From a bacterium (GTDB lineage Bacteria; Vulcanimicrobiota; JABDET01), in the NCBI GenBank assembly GCA_021817145.1, contig JAKAVV010000001.1:1-64000 (forward strand): a stretch of 64,000 nt of DNA, in the 5' to 3' direction. The notes beneath the pieces were generated by a model. It did not search any database, was not told the origin of the DNA, and was given only the letters and a program-made list of their open reading frames with translations. The translations under genes were made by a program, and so were the position numbers. Of the stretch, positions 45,101 through 54,628 are shown piece after piece (within the stretch, counting starts at the first letter, position 1; each line of letters starts with the position of its first letter).

Positions 45101-45718
45101 ATGTTCAGCAAAATAAGCCCTGCCTTTAAATTAATCTCAGGAGTTTTGGTTTTGGTGGGGTTGTGCTTATTCGTTCAGCGCGATTTTCATACCAGCAGAA
45201 AGATTTTCAGGGATTCCCCCTGGTCCCCAAAACTGGTTTTAAAACATGCCGCAGTTGTTGGATGGAACCATTCGCATCGTGTTTGGGAGTTTAAAAGCCA
45301 TGAATTATGGGTGGATCATCAAGGAAAGTATTTAACTTACAAAGGAAAAGGAATCGGAATACTCTTTTATAAGAATCACCCTTTTTTAACCATTCATGCC
45401 CCCCAGTTGATCTTCAATTTGATCACAAAATCGGTTCATGCCTCAGGAGGGGTTTTTTTAAAGGCTGACCCTTCCACTTTTCTTTCTGCCTCTCAATTGT
45501 ACTGGAACCAGAATTCGCAGCAGCTTTATGTGCCTGGCAGAGTTTTTGTTAAAACCGCTTGTGGAGAGCTGGAAGCCCGTCATCTGGTTCTTATGGCTCA
45601 TGATGGGAAAGTAACGGTTTTAAGCGTGAGAATGCGCATTCATTCCAATTTGTTTTTTAGAAAAGGAGAAAACTTTGTCCTCAATGGCTCTGGCTGCCGC
45701 AGTCTTTTGAATGACTAA
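45101..45718 (+). CDS. LptC-like lipopolysaccharide transport protein
   Basis: The 205-aa protein has one N-terminal membrane anchor (residues 8-25, FKLISGVLVLVGLCLFV). A repetitive beta-strand domain follows (VWEFKSHELWVDHQGKYLTY, LIFNLITKSVHASGGVFLKA, ELEARHLVLMAHDGKV), the pattern of LptA/LptC OstA-fold bridges carrying LPS across the periplasm. No lptA or lptB is seen. It lies 25 bp after lnt and is probably in the same operon. Confidence 0.7.
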   Translation: MFSKISPAFKLISGVLVLVGLCLFVQRDFHTSRKIFRDSPWSPKLVLKHAAVVGWNHSHRVWEFKSHELWVDHQGKYLTYKGKGIGILFYKNHPFLTIHAPQLIFNLITKSVHASGGVFLKADPSTFLSASQLYWNQNSQQLYVPGRVFVKTACGELEARHLVLMAHDGKVTVLSVRMRIHSNLFFRKGENFVLNGSGCRSLLND

Positions 45719-45845
45719 ATTTTAAATACTTCCACTAAACTCAAGGAAAACCCAGGAAGAACTGCTGACTCTAGCACCTGCTCGTGTGTGTAAGAAAATT
45801 TAGGTTGAGGGTTTAATTCCACTTGTAAATTTTGGAATTCAATAT

Positions 45846-45920
45846 TGGAGCGGGAGATGGGATTCGAACCCACGACAACCTGCTTGGGAAGCAGGGACTC
45901 TACCACTGAGCTACTCCCGC
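45846..45920 (-). tRNA. tRNA-Gly (CCC anticodon), CCA encoded
   Basis: The acceptor stem GCGGGAG pairs with CTCCCGC. The D arm is GTAGCTCAGTGGTAGAG and the T arm GTGGGTTCGAATCCCAT. The anticodon stem-loop is CCTGC-TTCCCAA-GCAGG, giving anticodon CCC. The discriminator base is T, and CCA is encoded at 45846-45848. The tRNA body is 72 nt plus CCA. Its first base is also the last base of the stop codon of the upstream same-strand ORF. Confidence 0.95.
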
Positions 45921-47110
45921 TAGATGTTATTTATTCCTTGAAAGTTTGTTCCATGAAAAGTCGGAAAATCAGGGGGGGGATTTTTTGTAAGCCGCGCATC
46001 GTAATATTTCATTAAATCATACCCGTCTTTTGCCAGACCTGTTCTCTCATTGAACGTTCCCATAATGGCTGGATATTCTCCTATATAATTTCCCCACCAG
46101 TACAGTTCTCCCTTTCTTGCCATATTTCTATCTCTGCTGGGAAGCACAAACAGCATTTTTGAGAGGATTGTGGCATATAAAAATAAAATATTGGGGGCTT
46201 GATTGGTAATGAAGATTTGGGGAGCGATAAGAGCTAATGTGTCTTTTCCCTGGGGCTGGCTTCCTGCAGGAGTGTCCCAATACTTTAAATTGCCAGAAAT
46301 ATAGATATTTTTTTCAGCTGCAAGGGTCCATCTTCCTCTTGTAACTCCACTGATTCCACCCTGGTTTTTCGAGCCGATTCCTCCTTCAATATAAATCGCT
46401 CCATCAGGAATTCCATGAAATATTTCAATTTTTTTTGAAGGGTATTTCAAAAAAGTTTCATTTTTTTTGAAAGAGATCTGCACCAGAGCTTTCTGCTTTT
46501 TTCTGCCGATCAGAACAAGTCTAAATTCATGAGAAGAAGGAGCTGAAAAGATCAGTGTTTTTAAGCTTTTGGCGACAACAATTCCTCCTGTTAACTTTCT
46601 GTTTTTAAGGTGTGGGAGAATAACAAAAGAATGAGAAATGGTTTGAGGGTAGGTTCCAAAAGCTACTTTCCGAACTTTTTCCTCAGGATGAGCAGGGTAG
46701 GGGATAGGTTTTACTCCAAGTTTCAAGGAATTTTGAAAAATCATTTTAAACTTCTTTTTGTCAACCATTCCGAGTTTATTGAAGGGTCCATATCCTTTAT
46801 AATAAAGAACCTTGGGAGCAGAGCTGAATACTGGTCCCTGGAAAAAAGGTTGGGGATAATATGAAAAATAATGTGGAGGAAGATAAATTTTAAGCGGGCT
46901 GTCAATAAAAAAGGGTCCCTGGTAAACAGAGTCCGGATCAGCCCAAATTTGCCCTTTAATATGCATGGGAAGTTCGAATTTTTCAATAAAATAAGCAAAT
47001 TGAGCAAAAGATCTTGCTGGGGGAGATTTTTTTTGGGAGGAAGCAAATAAATTTGACGGAAACAACAAGAAGGAAAGAAACATTAAAAAAAGAGCGAATT
47101 TCTTAATCAT
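45920..47110 (-). CDS. exported protein, DUF4900-like
   Basis: The 396-aa protein has a signal peptide (MIKKFALFLMFLSFLLFPSNLFA) and a body of Lys/Phe/Tyr-rich beta-strands. The C-terminal part (GAIYIEGGIGSKNQGGIS, EKNIYISGNLKYW, LALIAPQIFITNQ, YYDARLTKNPPPDFP) resembles DUF4900/PilX-type proteins found near type IV pilus genes. The family assignment is tentative. Its TAG stop shares its final G with position 1 of tRNA-Gly, so the mRNA must run into the tRNA. Its start is 27 bp from the divergent kinase gene. Confidence 0.6.
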   Translation of the reverse strand: MIKKFALFLMFLSFLLFPSNLFASSQKKSPPARSFAQFAYFIEKFELPMHIKGQIWADPDSVYQGPFFIDSPLKIYLPPHYFSYYPQPFFQGPVFSSAPKVLYYKGYGPFNKLGMVDKKKFKMIFQNSLKLGVKPIPYPAHPEEKVRKVAFGTYPQTISHSFVILPHLKNRKLTGGIVVAKSLKTLIFSAPSSHEFRLVLIGRKKQKALVQISFKKNETFLKYPSKKIEIFHGIPDGAIYIEGGIGSKNQGGISGVTRGRWTLAAEKNIYISGNLKYWDTPAGSQPQGKDTLALIAPQIFITNQAPNILFLYATILSKMLFVLPSRDRNMARKGELYWWGNYIGEYPAIMGTFNERTGLAKDGYDLMKYYDARLTKNPPPDFPTFHGTNFQGINNI

Positions 47111-47137
47111 AACAATGGAACTTTCTGAGAAAACTTT

Positions 47138-50100
47138 ATGAATCCTGTTTTTATTGGCCGCTATAAAATTTTAGAAGAGGTAGGCAGAGGAGGAATGGGG
47201 ATTGTCTATAAGGCTGAAGATCCAAGCCTTGAGCGGATGGTCGCCATTAAAATTCTCCCTCCCAAGCTCCTTAAAAATAAAGAAGCGCTTCGGAGGTTTT
47301 TAAGAGAAGCAAAAGTGGCGGCTAAGCTGGAGCATCCTCATATTCTTCCCATTTATGATATTGGGGAGGATGGGGAGATTTATTATATGGTCATGGAGTA
47401 TTTAGAAGGGGAGACTTTGAGAGAGTGGCTTGAATCTCGCCAAGAAATTTACCTTGAGATAGCTCTGCGCTTGTTTAAACAGGCAGCAGAGGGGCTGCAG
47501 TATGCCCATCAGAAAAAAGTCGTTCATCGAGATGTAAAACCGGAAAATATCATGGTTCTCCACAATGGAATCGTAAAAGTCATGGATTTCGGAATCGCGG
47601 TTATGGAGGACAGGCATTCTGTTACTCAGCCAGGGGCTGTGATGGGAACAATAGCCTATTTATCCCCTGAGCAGGCTGAAGGGAAACAAGCGGATGCGCG
47701 TTCAGATATTTATTCACTTGGAATTGTTTTGTTTGAACTGCTGACAGGCTATCTTCCTTTTGATGCTCGAACCCCTTCAGAAATGCTGTCTCATCATCTT
47801 TCAACACCTCCACCCCCTCCTTCAAAATTGAATCCTTCGGTTTCTAAGGTTTTAGATTTTCTGGTTTTAAAAGCCCTGGCTAAAAACCGAGAGGAGAGGT
47901 ATCAAACCGTTACTGATTTACTGAGTGATTTAGAAAAGGGGATGATCACTCCATCTCCTGAGCTTGTTGATAAAACGGCTGTTTTGCAGGAACTAAAAAA
48001 TTTACTGTCAAAAGATCAGAAAAAACAAGACAGCCTTTCTCAAGATTCGTTTGTGAAGTTCCATCCTGTTGTGGATCGCCTCCAGAAACAGCAAGATTTG
48101 CTCTCTACACAAAATTCGTCTTTGGCTGAAGCAGGGGATGAAATGATTTCTCAAAAAGAGAAAGCCCAAATTCCCTGCCCCAGATGCGGAGCTTTAGGGG
48201 ATTCTTTTCAGAAGTACTGTTTGGAGTGCGGTTCTCTTCTTGCCTCTTCTTTTGTTTCTGCTGTTTCTTCTTCTGATGCTGTTGATCGAGGGATCGCTCT
48301 TTATCAGCAGAGATCCTACGTAAAAGCTTTAAGCGCGTTTCAGGAAATCTTAAAAATGGATCCCGAAAGCGCAGAGGCTCATTATTATTCGGGATTGTGC
48401 TTTTTCAATTTAGAACGTTACTCAGAAGCCCGCTCTTCTTTCTTTAAAACGTTAAAGATGGAGCCTGATCATGGGCATGCTTGGGAGAGTCTTGGAGACA
48501 CTGAACAGAAGTTAAGTCATGACCTGGATGCTCTGGATGCCTATAAAAAGGCCGCTCCTTTAATTGCTGCGATCGGAGTGTGGCAAAAATTAGAAAAACT
48601 TCAAGAAAAGCTTGGAGATTTTGAGTCTGCTGCTCAATCCCTGCAGCAAGCTCTTGAGCTGGATCCAAGAAATTTTTCTCTTCTTCGATCTCTGGCTCGC
48701 GTTTGGATTAGCTTGTCTCAGTGGGAGGAAGCTCAGAGAGTTCTTAAAAAAGTTTTAGAACTAAATCCTAATGATTCTGAATCTTTAACCCTTATGGGGG
48801 AGATTTATGAAAAAACGAGCCGTTACTCTCAAGCTCTTAGATCTTACGAGAAAGCGTTTGAAATTGATCCTGAAAACTCATCTGCTCTAGGTCATTTAGG
48901 AGAGTTAAATTTTAAGCAGGACAACAGAGAAGAAGCCCTTGCTCACTTTCAAAAAGCGGTGAAAGTCAATCCCGATAATCCGGATATCCATACAAAACTG
49001 GCTGAAGTTTATCTGCAGGAAAATCAGGAAGATCTGGCTTTTGACCATTTAAAAAAAGCGGCCAGTTTAAATCCTAATGATTCAGTTGTTTTGAAAGATT
49101 TAGGAAAATTGTATCTGAAACGGAATCATTTAGATCAAGCGCTTTTGCACTTTGAACGGGTCGTTTTTTTAAATCCATCGGATTCAGAGGCTCATGCCAG
49201 CCTTGCTCAGATCCATTTCTGGAAAGAAGAGTCCGGGCTTGCGGTTCAGGAATATAAGACTGCTCTTCAGTTCGATCCTTACAACCCGGAACTTCATGAA
49301 TCTCTTGGCTTGGTTTATTACATGGAAGAGAATCTGGAGAATGCCATTGAGGAAATGCTGAGAGCGATTTCGTATGATCCCAATAATACGGATTATCGTA
49401 AAGCCCTTGGAGTCATGTATGAGACAAAAGGGAAGCTGGATCTAGCTCGAAAAGAGTATCAAAAAGTGGTGGAATTGAAACCTGAAGATGCTCTTGCCCA
49501 AGGACTTTTAGGTAGAGTTTACGCTGAGCAGAACTTACTGAATTTAGCGATTTATCAATATCAGAAATCTCTTGAATTAGAACCTAGAACACAGCTTATT
49601 CACAACCTTTTAGGAAAAGCGTTTTTAAAACTTGGGAAACTAGATGAAGCGATTGCATCTTTCCAAAAAGCGATAGACTCTGCAGCCCAGTCCCCCAGTG
49701 GAAGGGGGAAGCAGATTATCGGGAAAAATTATTATTATTTAGGGAGAGCTTTTTTAGAAAAGTCTAGTTTAAAAGAGGCAGAAGCCGCTCTTGAAAAAGC
49801 GTCTGAATATTACCCTGAATTGGCAGATACCCATCATCTCCTGGGTAAAATTAAGGCTGCTCAGGGATTGCAGTCTGAAGCAAAGCGCTGCCTGGAGCGC
49901 GCTGCCTCTCTAGCAAAAAAAGAACAAACTGAAATATTTGCCGATTTAGCGGAAATATTATTGGAATCAGGGGATCAGGGAGGGGCTATTCAAGCCATTC
50001 TTAAAGCCATTCATTCAGCCCCTCAGCAGGCAAAATATCATGCGTTTTTAGGGGATCTATTTTTTACAAAAGGGGAGATGGAATCCGCTTTGTCATCTTA

Positions 50101-50386
50101 TCAGTCTGCATTAAAGTGGGCTAAACAAAAAAAAGATTTTTATCACTGGAAATTAGGTAATGTGCTGCAGCATGAAAAACAATATGAACAAGCAGCAGAA
50201 CATTATAAAGCAGCCAGTGATCTAACCCCTGAAAATTGGCACTACAGCCGGGATCTGGCTAAAGTTTATGAATTATTGGGTAGAAAGGCAGAAGCTTTGG
50301 AACAATTGAAAAAAGCGAAGCAGAATCAGTCCGATCTTGAGATATTGAATTTCATCCAGCGCGAAATCGAACGTCTTCAATCTTAA
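47138..50386 (+). CDS. Ser/Thr protein kinase with zinc ribbon and ~20 TPR repeats
   Basis: The 1082-aa protein has a Hanks-type kinase domain at residues 5-270: GRGGMGIVYKA loop, VAIKILPP (catalytic Lys), HRDVKPENIM, VMDFGIAV, then PEQAEGKQADARSDIYSLG. A zinc ribbon follows near 347-367 (CPRCGALGDSFQKYCLECG). From about 385 to the end come some 20 tandem TPR units (ALSAFQEILKMDPESAEAHY and so on). No membrane segment is seen, so it is cytoplasmic. Such proteins act as signalling scaffolds; the targets are unknown. The stop is directly followed by priA. Confidence 0.92.
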   Translation: MNPVFIGRYKILEEVGRGGMGIVYKAEDPSLERMVAIKILPPKLLKNKEALRRFLREAKVAAKLEHPHILPIYDIGEDGEIYYMVMEYLEGETLREWLESRQEIYLEIALRLFKQAAEGLQYAHQKKVVHRDVKPENIMVLHNGIVKVMDFGIAVMEDRHSVTQPGAVMGTIAYLSPEQAEGKQADARSDIYSLGIVLFELLTGYLPFDARTPSEMLSHHLSTPPPPPSKLNPSVSKVLDFLVLKALAKNREERYQTVTDLLSDLEKGMITPSPELVDKTAVLQELKNLLSKDQKKQDSLSQDSFVKFHPVVDRLQKQQDLLSTQNSSLAEAGDEMISQKEKAQIPCPRCGALGDSFQKYCLECGSLLASSFVSAVSSSDAVDRGIALYQQRSYVKALSAFQEILKMDPESAEAHYYSGLCFFNLERYSEARSSFFKTLKMEPDHGHAWESLGDTEQKLSHDLDALDAYKKAAPLIAAIGVWQKLEKLQEKLGDFESAAQSLQQALELDPRNFSLLRSLARVWISLSQWEEAQRVLKKVLELNPNDSESLTLMGEIYEKTSRYSQALRSYEKAFEIDPENSSALGHLGELNFKQDNREEALAHFQKAVKVNPDNPDIHTKLAEVYLQENQEDLAFDHLKKAASLNPNDSVVLKDLGKLYLKRNHLDQALLHFERVVFLNPSDSEAHASLAQIHFWKEESGLAVQEYKTALQFDPYNPELHESLGLVYYMEENLENAIEEMLRAISYDPNNTDYRKALGVMYETKGKLDLARKEYQKVVELKPEDALAQGLLGRVYAEQNLLNLAIYQYQKSLELEPRTQLIHNLLGKAFLKLGKLDEAIASFQKAIDSAAQSPSGRGKQIIGKNYYYLGRAFLEKSSLKEAEAALEKASEYYPELADTHHLLGKIKAAQGLQSEAKRCLERAASLAKKEQTEIFADLAEILLESGDQGGAIQAILKAIHSAPQQAKYHAFLGDLFFTKGEMESALSSYQSALKWAKQKKDFYHWKLGNVLQHEKQYEQAAEHYKAASDLTPENWHYSRDLAKVYELLGRKAEALEQLKKAKQNQSDLEILNFIQREIERLQS

Positions 50387-52393
50387 ATGCCTGTTTTCGT
50401 TGAAGTTTTAATGCCTTTAGGGAATATCGAAAACAATTTGATTTTTACGTATCAGGTCCCTCCTGAATTAGAGGGAGAGATTTCAGTTGGAGATCCAGTG
50501 CTTGTACCTTTTCGAAAAGCGCAGGCATCCGGGTATGTTTTGGGTTTTTGCCCGGATCCTGGAATTCCGACTAAATTTATTTTGAAGAAAAATTCGGGAT
50601 GGATCTCTCTTTCAGAAGAGATTATTGGCATGTCCAAATGGATTGCTAAACAGTATCTTTCTTCTCAATGGAGCGCTTTAAAAGGGTTTGTTTTTTCTCT
50701 GGACAGAAAGGCAGTTATGGAGCAATCTCCAGCAGGAGGATCCTCTGATAAAATATTATTATCTGACAGGGATAGGGTTTGCTTGACTTCTGAACAAGCA
50801 GAAGCTGCCCATCAAGTTTGCGGCGCTGTCAGCAAAAACCTTTTTCGCGGTTTTCTTCTGCATGGAATTACAGGAAGCGGGAAAACAGAAGTTTATTTAA
50901 GCTGTGTTGAAAAAAGCATTGCAGAAGGGAAACAGGCGATTGTTTTAGTTCCTGAGATTCCTCTTTCCTTTCAAATTGCTCAAAAATTTCAAGAAAAATT
51001 TGGATCTTTAGTGGCTGTTCTGCATTCGAATTTAACAGAAAAAGAGATACGAATCGAAAAAAATTTGATTTTTTCAGGGGTAAAAAAAGTGGTGGTTGGA
51101 CCAAGGATGGCTTTGTTTTCTCCAGTTAAAGATTTAGGTTTGCTGGTGATGGATGAAGAGCATGACAACTCCTATAAACAGGATCAGAACCCCCGTTATC
51201 GTTCATTTCGAATCGCTCAAAAGTTAGCCATGCAGGCAAACGCTCCTCTTCTGCTTGGCAGCGCCACCCCTTCACTTGAAGCATATTATTTGACTCAAAC
51301 TGGAGATTTTTCTCTTTTAACCTTGAAATCCAGATATCGTGAAAGACCGCTTCCAGAAATTCAAGTGGTTGATTTGCGGGAAAAAAATATTAAACAGCAG
51401 TTTCCCTTTAGTTTAAAATTGTTAGAGGCATTGGATCAAACTTTAAAAGCGGGGAATCAAGCGATCCTTTTTTTAAATCGCCGAGGATTTTCCCCTTTTG
51501 TCTTGTGCAGGGAGTGCGGATACACTTTTGAATGTCCTTCCTGCAGCATCAGCTTGACTTTCCATATCGAAAGAGCTCTGCTGACCTGTCATTACTGTAA
51601 TTATCGGATTCAGTCCCCTCCTACCTGTCCAAAATGCGAAAGTTATAATTTAACTTACCGTGGATTTGGAACCCAGAGACTTGAAGAAGAAATAAAAAAG
51701 CGCTTTCCTCGCGCTCAAATTTTAAGATTGGATCGAGACACCGCTTCGAAAAAAGGGGAGATTAAAAGAATCATCAGCGCTTTTTCAAAAAAAGAGGCTC
51801 AAATATTAATTGGAACCCAGTTGGTGGCAAAAGGATTTGATTTCCCGGATGTCAGCCTTGTGGGGATTCTTTATGCTGATCAAATGTTCCATTTCCCCGA
51901 TTTCCGCGCGGGTGAAAAAACATTCCAGCTGCTGACACAAGTGGCTGGTAGAGCCGGAAGAGGGAATGTAAAAGGAACGGTTATTTTGCAAACTTTTGAT
52001 CCTGAACATCCCGTGATTCAAGCGGTCAGCAAACAGGATTATCAAGCATTTTATCAGGAAGAATTAGAGACAAGGAGAAGATCCGGATATCCTCCCTTTG
52101 TTCATCTTGCCCACTTCCTTTTAGAAGGGGAAGATGAAAACAGAACAGGGAGATCTGCAGAGGCATTAAAAGATTTTTTAATCGCTGAATCTTCCAGTGA
52201 GTTTGTTTTTTTGGGTCCATCCCCTGCTCCAATTGAGAAAATAAAGGATCGGCACCGCTGGCATTTTCTGGTTAAATCGGAGCGATTTGAAGATTTAATC
52301 CCGATCGGAGAAAAAGCGTATTTTTGGCATGCAAGGGAAAAACTCAGGAAAATCAGATTGATTGTGGATATGGACCCTGTGCATTTGCTGTAA
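50387..52393 (+). CDS. priA: primosomal protein N' (replication restart helicase)
   Basis: The 668-aa protein has the PriA N-terminal DNA-binding domain (VEVLMPLGNIENNLIFTYQV). Its helicase motifs are GITGSGKTEVYLSCVEKSI and MDEEHDNSYKQ (DEEH), LLGSATPSLEAY, and VAGRAGRGNVKGTV. The inserted zinc domain has eight Cys (CRECGYTFECPSC, CHYCNY, CPKCES). It reloads the replisome at stalled forks. It is somewhat short for the family. It begins on the base after the kinase stop. Confidence 0.95.
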   Translation: MPVFVEVLMPLGNIENNLIFTYQVPPELEGEISVGDPVLVPFRKAQASGYVLGFCPDPGIPTKFILKKNSGWISLSEEIIGMSKWIAKQYLSSQWSALKGFVFSLDRKAVMEQSPAGGSSDKILLSDRDRVCLTSEQAEAAHQVCGAVSKNLFRGFLLHGITGSGKTEVYLSCVEKSIAEGKQAIVLVPEIPLSFQIAQKFQEKFGSLVAVLHSNLTEKEIRIEKNLIFSGVKKVVVGPRMALFSPVKDLGLLVMDEEHDNSYKQDQNPRYRSFRIAQKLAMQANAPLLLGSATPSLEAYYLTQTGDFSLLTLKSRYRERPLPEIQVVDLREKNIKQQFPFSLKLLEALDQTLKAGNQAILFLNRRGFSPFVLCRECGYTFECPSCSISLTFHIERALLTCHYCNYRIQSPPTCPKCESYNLTYRGFGTQRLEEEIKKRFPRAQILRLDRDTASKKGEIKRIISAFSKKEAQILIGTQLVAKGFDFPDVSLVGILYADQMFHFPDFRAGEKTFQLLTQVAGRAGRGNVKGTVILQTFDPEHPVIQAVSKQDYQAFYQEELETRRRSGYPPFVHLAHFLLEGEDENRTGRSAEALKDFLIAESSSEFVFLGPSPAPIEKIKDRHRWHFLVKSERFEDLIPIGEKAYFWHAREKLRKIRLIVDMDPVHLL

Positions 52394-52577
52394 GGAAATC
52401 AATCCCTAGAGATCTCCTCCTCTGTGATACTTATTTCATGAAATCGGCGTTTGAAGCAGGGCGCTCTGCAACTTAAGGAAGTTGCTTCGCGAGACACTCG
52501 CGGATTATCTTGCATTGTGAAGGAATCCGATCAGCTGGGGTTAAATTTTTGATTATAGACGGAAAGGATGGTATGGT

Positions 52578-52898
52578 GTGGGCAAAGCAAAAGATGAGAT
52601 AAAGAAGGAAGATTGCTTCGAAATTTTTAGGGCAAATGCTGGCCGCATCGGCCTGCTCGGAAGCTGCGCACAGGATGTGGCGATCTTTTATTCAAAGGTT
52701 AAACAATTATATCATAAAAAGAAAGACGGGAAAGTTCTGGCTGCTGTTATTGACTCGGTCCTAGAAAAGGGCGAAAAGTTGAAACCATCATTAGAGAAGT
52801 TAAACAATCGCTGTTATATTGGATGGCTTTTCTGCCGGATAAAGAGGGAATGGGGATTCAAGTGGTGCTGTCAGGGAAGAAATTTAAAGATGGAGTGA
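52578..52898 (+). CDS. hypothetical protein, probably a fragment
   Basis: A 106-aa frame from GTG at 52578. The central part (IFRANAGRIGLLGSCAQDVA, then IFYSKVKQLYHKKKDGKVLA) reads like a conserved but unnamed membrane-associated family. The last 30 residues (RIKREWGFKWCCQGRNLK) look like out-of-frame sequence, so a frameshift is likely. It opens the accessory island just after priA. The preceding 184 bp hold no gene; CGCGAG-ACA-CTCGCG at 52488-52502 is a small perfect hairpin there. Confidence 0.35.
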   Translation: MGKAKDEIKKEDCFEIFRANAGRIGLLGSCAQDVAIFYSKVKQLYHKKKDGKVLAAVIDSVLEKGEKLKPSLEKLNNRCYIGWLFCRIKREWGFKWCCQGRNLKME

Positions 52899-53033
52899 TA
52901 GAGAAAGAAAAGATGGAAGAAAGAGAGGTGAAAAAAGCGGCATGATTTTCATCAGGGGGGCAAAAGAAATCTTCACACTTTTTGACAAGAACTCTTCCGC
53001 TTATCGACATTGTTTCGCCATGTGAGGTGTGCG

Positions 53034-53222
53034 ATGAGGAAACATAAGAACCAAGAAGAGCCATGGGAAACTCCTTCCCTGGAGTGGATTCACCGGGTTC
53101 GTTCTGAGCATCAAGCAGAGCGGTTGAACCATCCTATGCAACCGCTTCTTCCAAAAGAGGCTGAGAAACTCGCGAAGAAATATGGTTTGAAGCTAGCTCG
53201 GCGTTCCACAGCGAAACGGTAA
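53034..53222 (+). CDS. small basic hypothetical protein
   Basis: I start at the ATG at 53034, with GAGGTGTG just upstream, giving 62 aa (MRKHKNQEEPWETPSLEWIH ... LLPKEAEKLAKKYGLKLARR). The composition is helical and charged with no known domain. Proteins of this kind often sit in accessory islands. It lies upstream of the DUF499 stump, so it may be a leftover of the same locus. Confidence 0.45.
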   Translation: MRKHKNQEEPWETPSLEWIHRVRSEHQAERLNHPMQPLLPKEAEKLAKKYGLKLARRSTAKR

Positions 53223-53371
53223 CTCCCAATTGATTTCAAGTGAAAAAGGCAATCATGAGTGGAATACGCATCCTGGAATACGATTTCGGGGATTATGTTT
53301 TTTGAGCTCGGTCTCCCCGATTCTTAAAAATTAAAAATAAAGCTGAAAAAAATTGACAAAGGAGATACAAG

Positions 53372-53542
53372 ATGCTGGAACCATGGTATAAAGTGATGAC
53401 ATTACGGAAAGAAGTTCGTGAAGGGCGCTCGTTCGATTCGGATGAGTTTGCAGTTAGATGTAGACCTGCAGCAAGAATTGACCCCCTAACTGCACCTAAA
53501 ACTGCCCCCCTTTTTTTTATTAAATTTTCTTTTCATTTTTAA
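53372..53542 (+). pseudogene. N-terminal stump of a DUF499-family ATPase
   Basis: AAAGGAG and an ATG at 53372 start a frame reading MLEPWYKVMTLRKEVREGRS FDSDEFAV. This is the conserved opening of DUF499 ATPases, large proteins found with DUF1156 methyltransferases in phage-defence and restriction-like loci. Similarity ends after about 28 codons (53455). The following sequence (GACCCCCTAACTGCACC...) looks like an insertion-sequence end, and the frame closes at 53542. The remaining roughly 900-1000 residues are missing. The start signals are intact; the gene is not. Confidence 0.6.
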
Positions 53543-53949
53543 GATTACTTTTTAGGTTCATTTTTGACCCTCCTTTTTTTATTTTATGGACCTTTTATAA
53601 AAAGAAAAGAAAGGATTTTTTAATCTTCTAAAATCACCTCCTAAATTTTTCTGTTTCTTTTCGATCAATAATGGCGGTGGCAACACTGTACTGGTTAGGT
53701 GTGGGCAGAGCACCTCCTGCGTAAGGTGAGGGGTATCAATTTTGAAAAAATGTAAAAGAAGGATAAAATGCGGACTGGTGTTTCTTCACTGAAATCCCTT
53801 CTTCTCTTCTGCCAAGAGTCCACTACACTGCCCCTGTTGTCACCTTTTCTCTGGATTATTTTATCTTCCCTAACTATTTAAAATACCGCAGAACCAAGCA
53901 TCTCAGCCGTGGGCGTGCATGGAGAAAAGAGCCGAAGATTCATTTTACT
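53543..53949. other. gene-poor stretch with unplaced coding-like remnant
   Basis: AT-rich sequence with T-runs up to about 53660, then no convincing gene. From about 53820 one frame is open into the IS630 fragment. It reads VTFSLDYFIFPNYLKYRRTK and HFTLFVIVNFPKHAPLAVWN, which does not belong to IS630 transposases and which I cannot assign. It is probably a fragment of another transposase or gene fused to the IS630 remnant. Confidence 0.35.
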
Positions 53950-54014
53950 TTGTTCGTAATTGTCAATTTTCCCAAACATGCCCCCCTTGCTGTATGGAAT
54001 GTGCGTGTAAGGCA

Positions 54015-54607
54015 GAAAGAGGGTATCCGGGATTATGAGGGGCTTAAGGATTTTCTTGGGCCCAAGGACAGGATTTGTTTTGTAGATGGGATGCATCCTT
54101 ACCATAATGCGATGCCCGCGCGCGGATGGATTGAGAAGGGGAGTAACAAAGAGATTCCAACGAATACGGGGCGGGAACGAATGAATCTCAATGGAGTGTT
54201 ATGTTTGAACACGCCAGATGGGCCTGAGATTATTGTTCGAGAAGAGGAACGAATCAATGGGCCAGCGATGGTTGAATTATTGAAAGAGATTGAGGGAAAA
54301 AATCCTGAGGCGGAGCGGATTGTGTTGATTTTAGATAATGCGCCGTATAATCGGTCCAAGAGAGTGAAAGAATACCTTGAAACATCGAAGGTTGAGGTGT
54401 GGTATTTGCCACCTTATTCACCAAATTTAAATTTGATTGAGCGATTATGGAAATTTTTGACAGCAAAGTGATGCGGGGGTATTATTACAAAAAATTTGCA
54501 GTGTTCCAGGCAGCGGTGCGGGGGTTCTTTGCTAAAGCAGCCACGCTGTATCGTGATGAATTGAAACGCTTACTCACAGAAAAATTTCAACTGGTTAACA
54601 GCAGCTA
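54015..54607 (+). pseudogene. IS630-family transposase remnant, N-terminus missing, frameshifted
   Basis: The DDE domain is recognisable: ICFVDGMHPYHNAMPARGWI with the first Asp, LILDNAPYN with the second, and YLPPYSPNLNLIERLWKF with the final Glu. The two N-terminal helix-turn-helix domains are absent; IS630 similarity begins near RQKEGIRDYEG. At 54454-54458 a run of five T should be six. With one T restored, the frame continues VMRGYYYKKFAVFQAAVRGF to the TAA at 54605-54607. It cannot encode an active enzyme unless slippage rescues the frame. Confidence 0.75.
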
Positions 54608-54628
54608 AATTTCGCAAACCATTTTTAG

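Noticed and set aside
52488-52502. perfect CGCGAG-ACA-CTCGCG hairpin after priA
   Set aside because: No T-tract follows and it is about 95 bp past the stop, so I do not call it a terminator.
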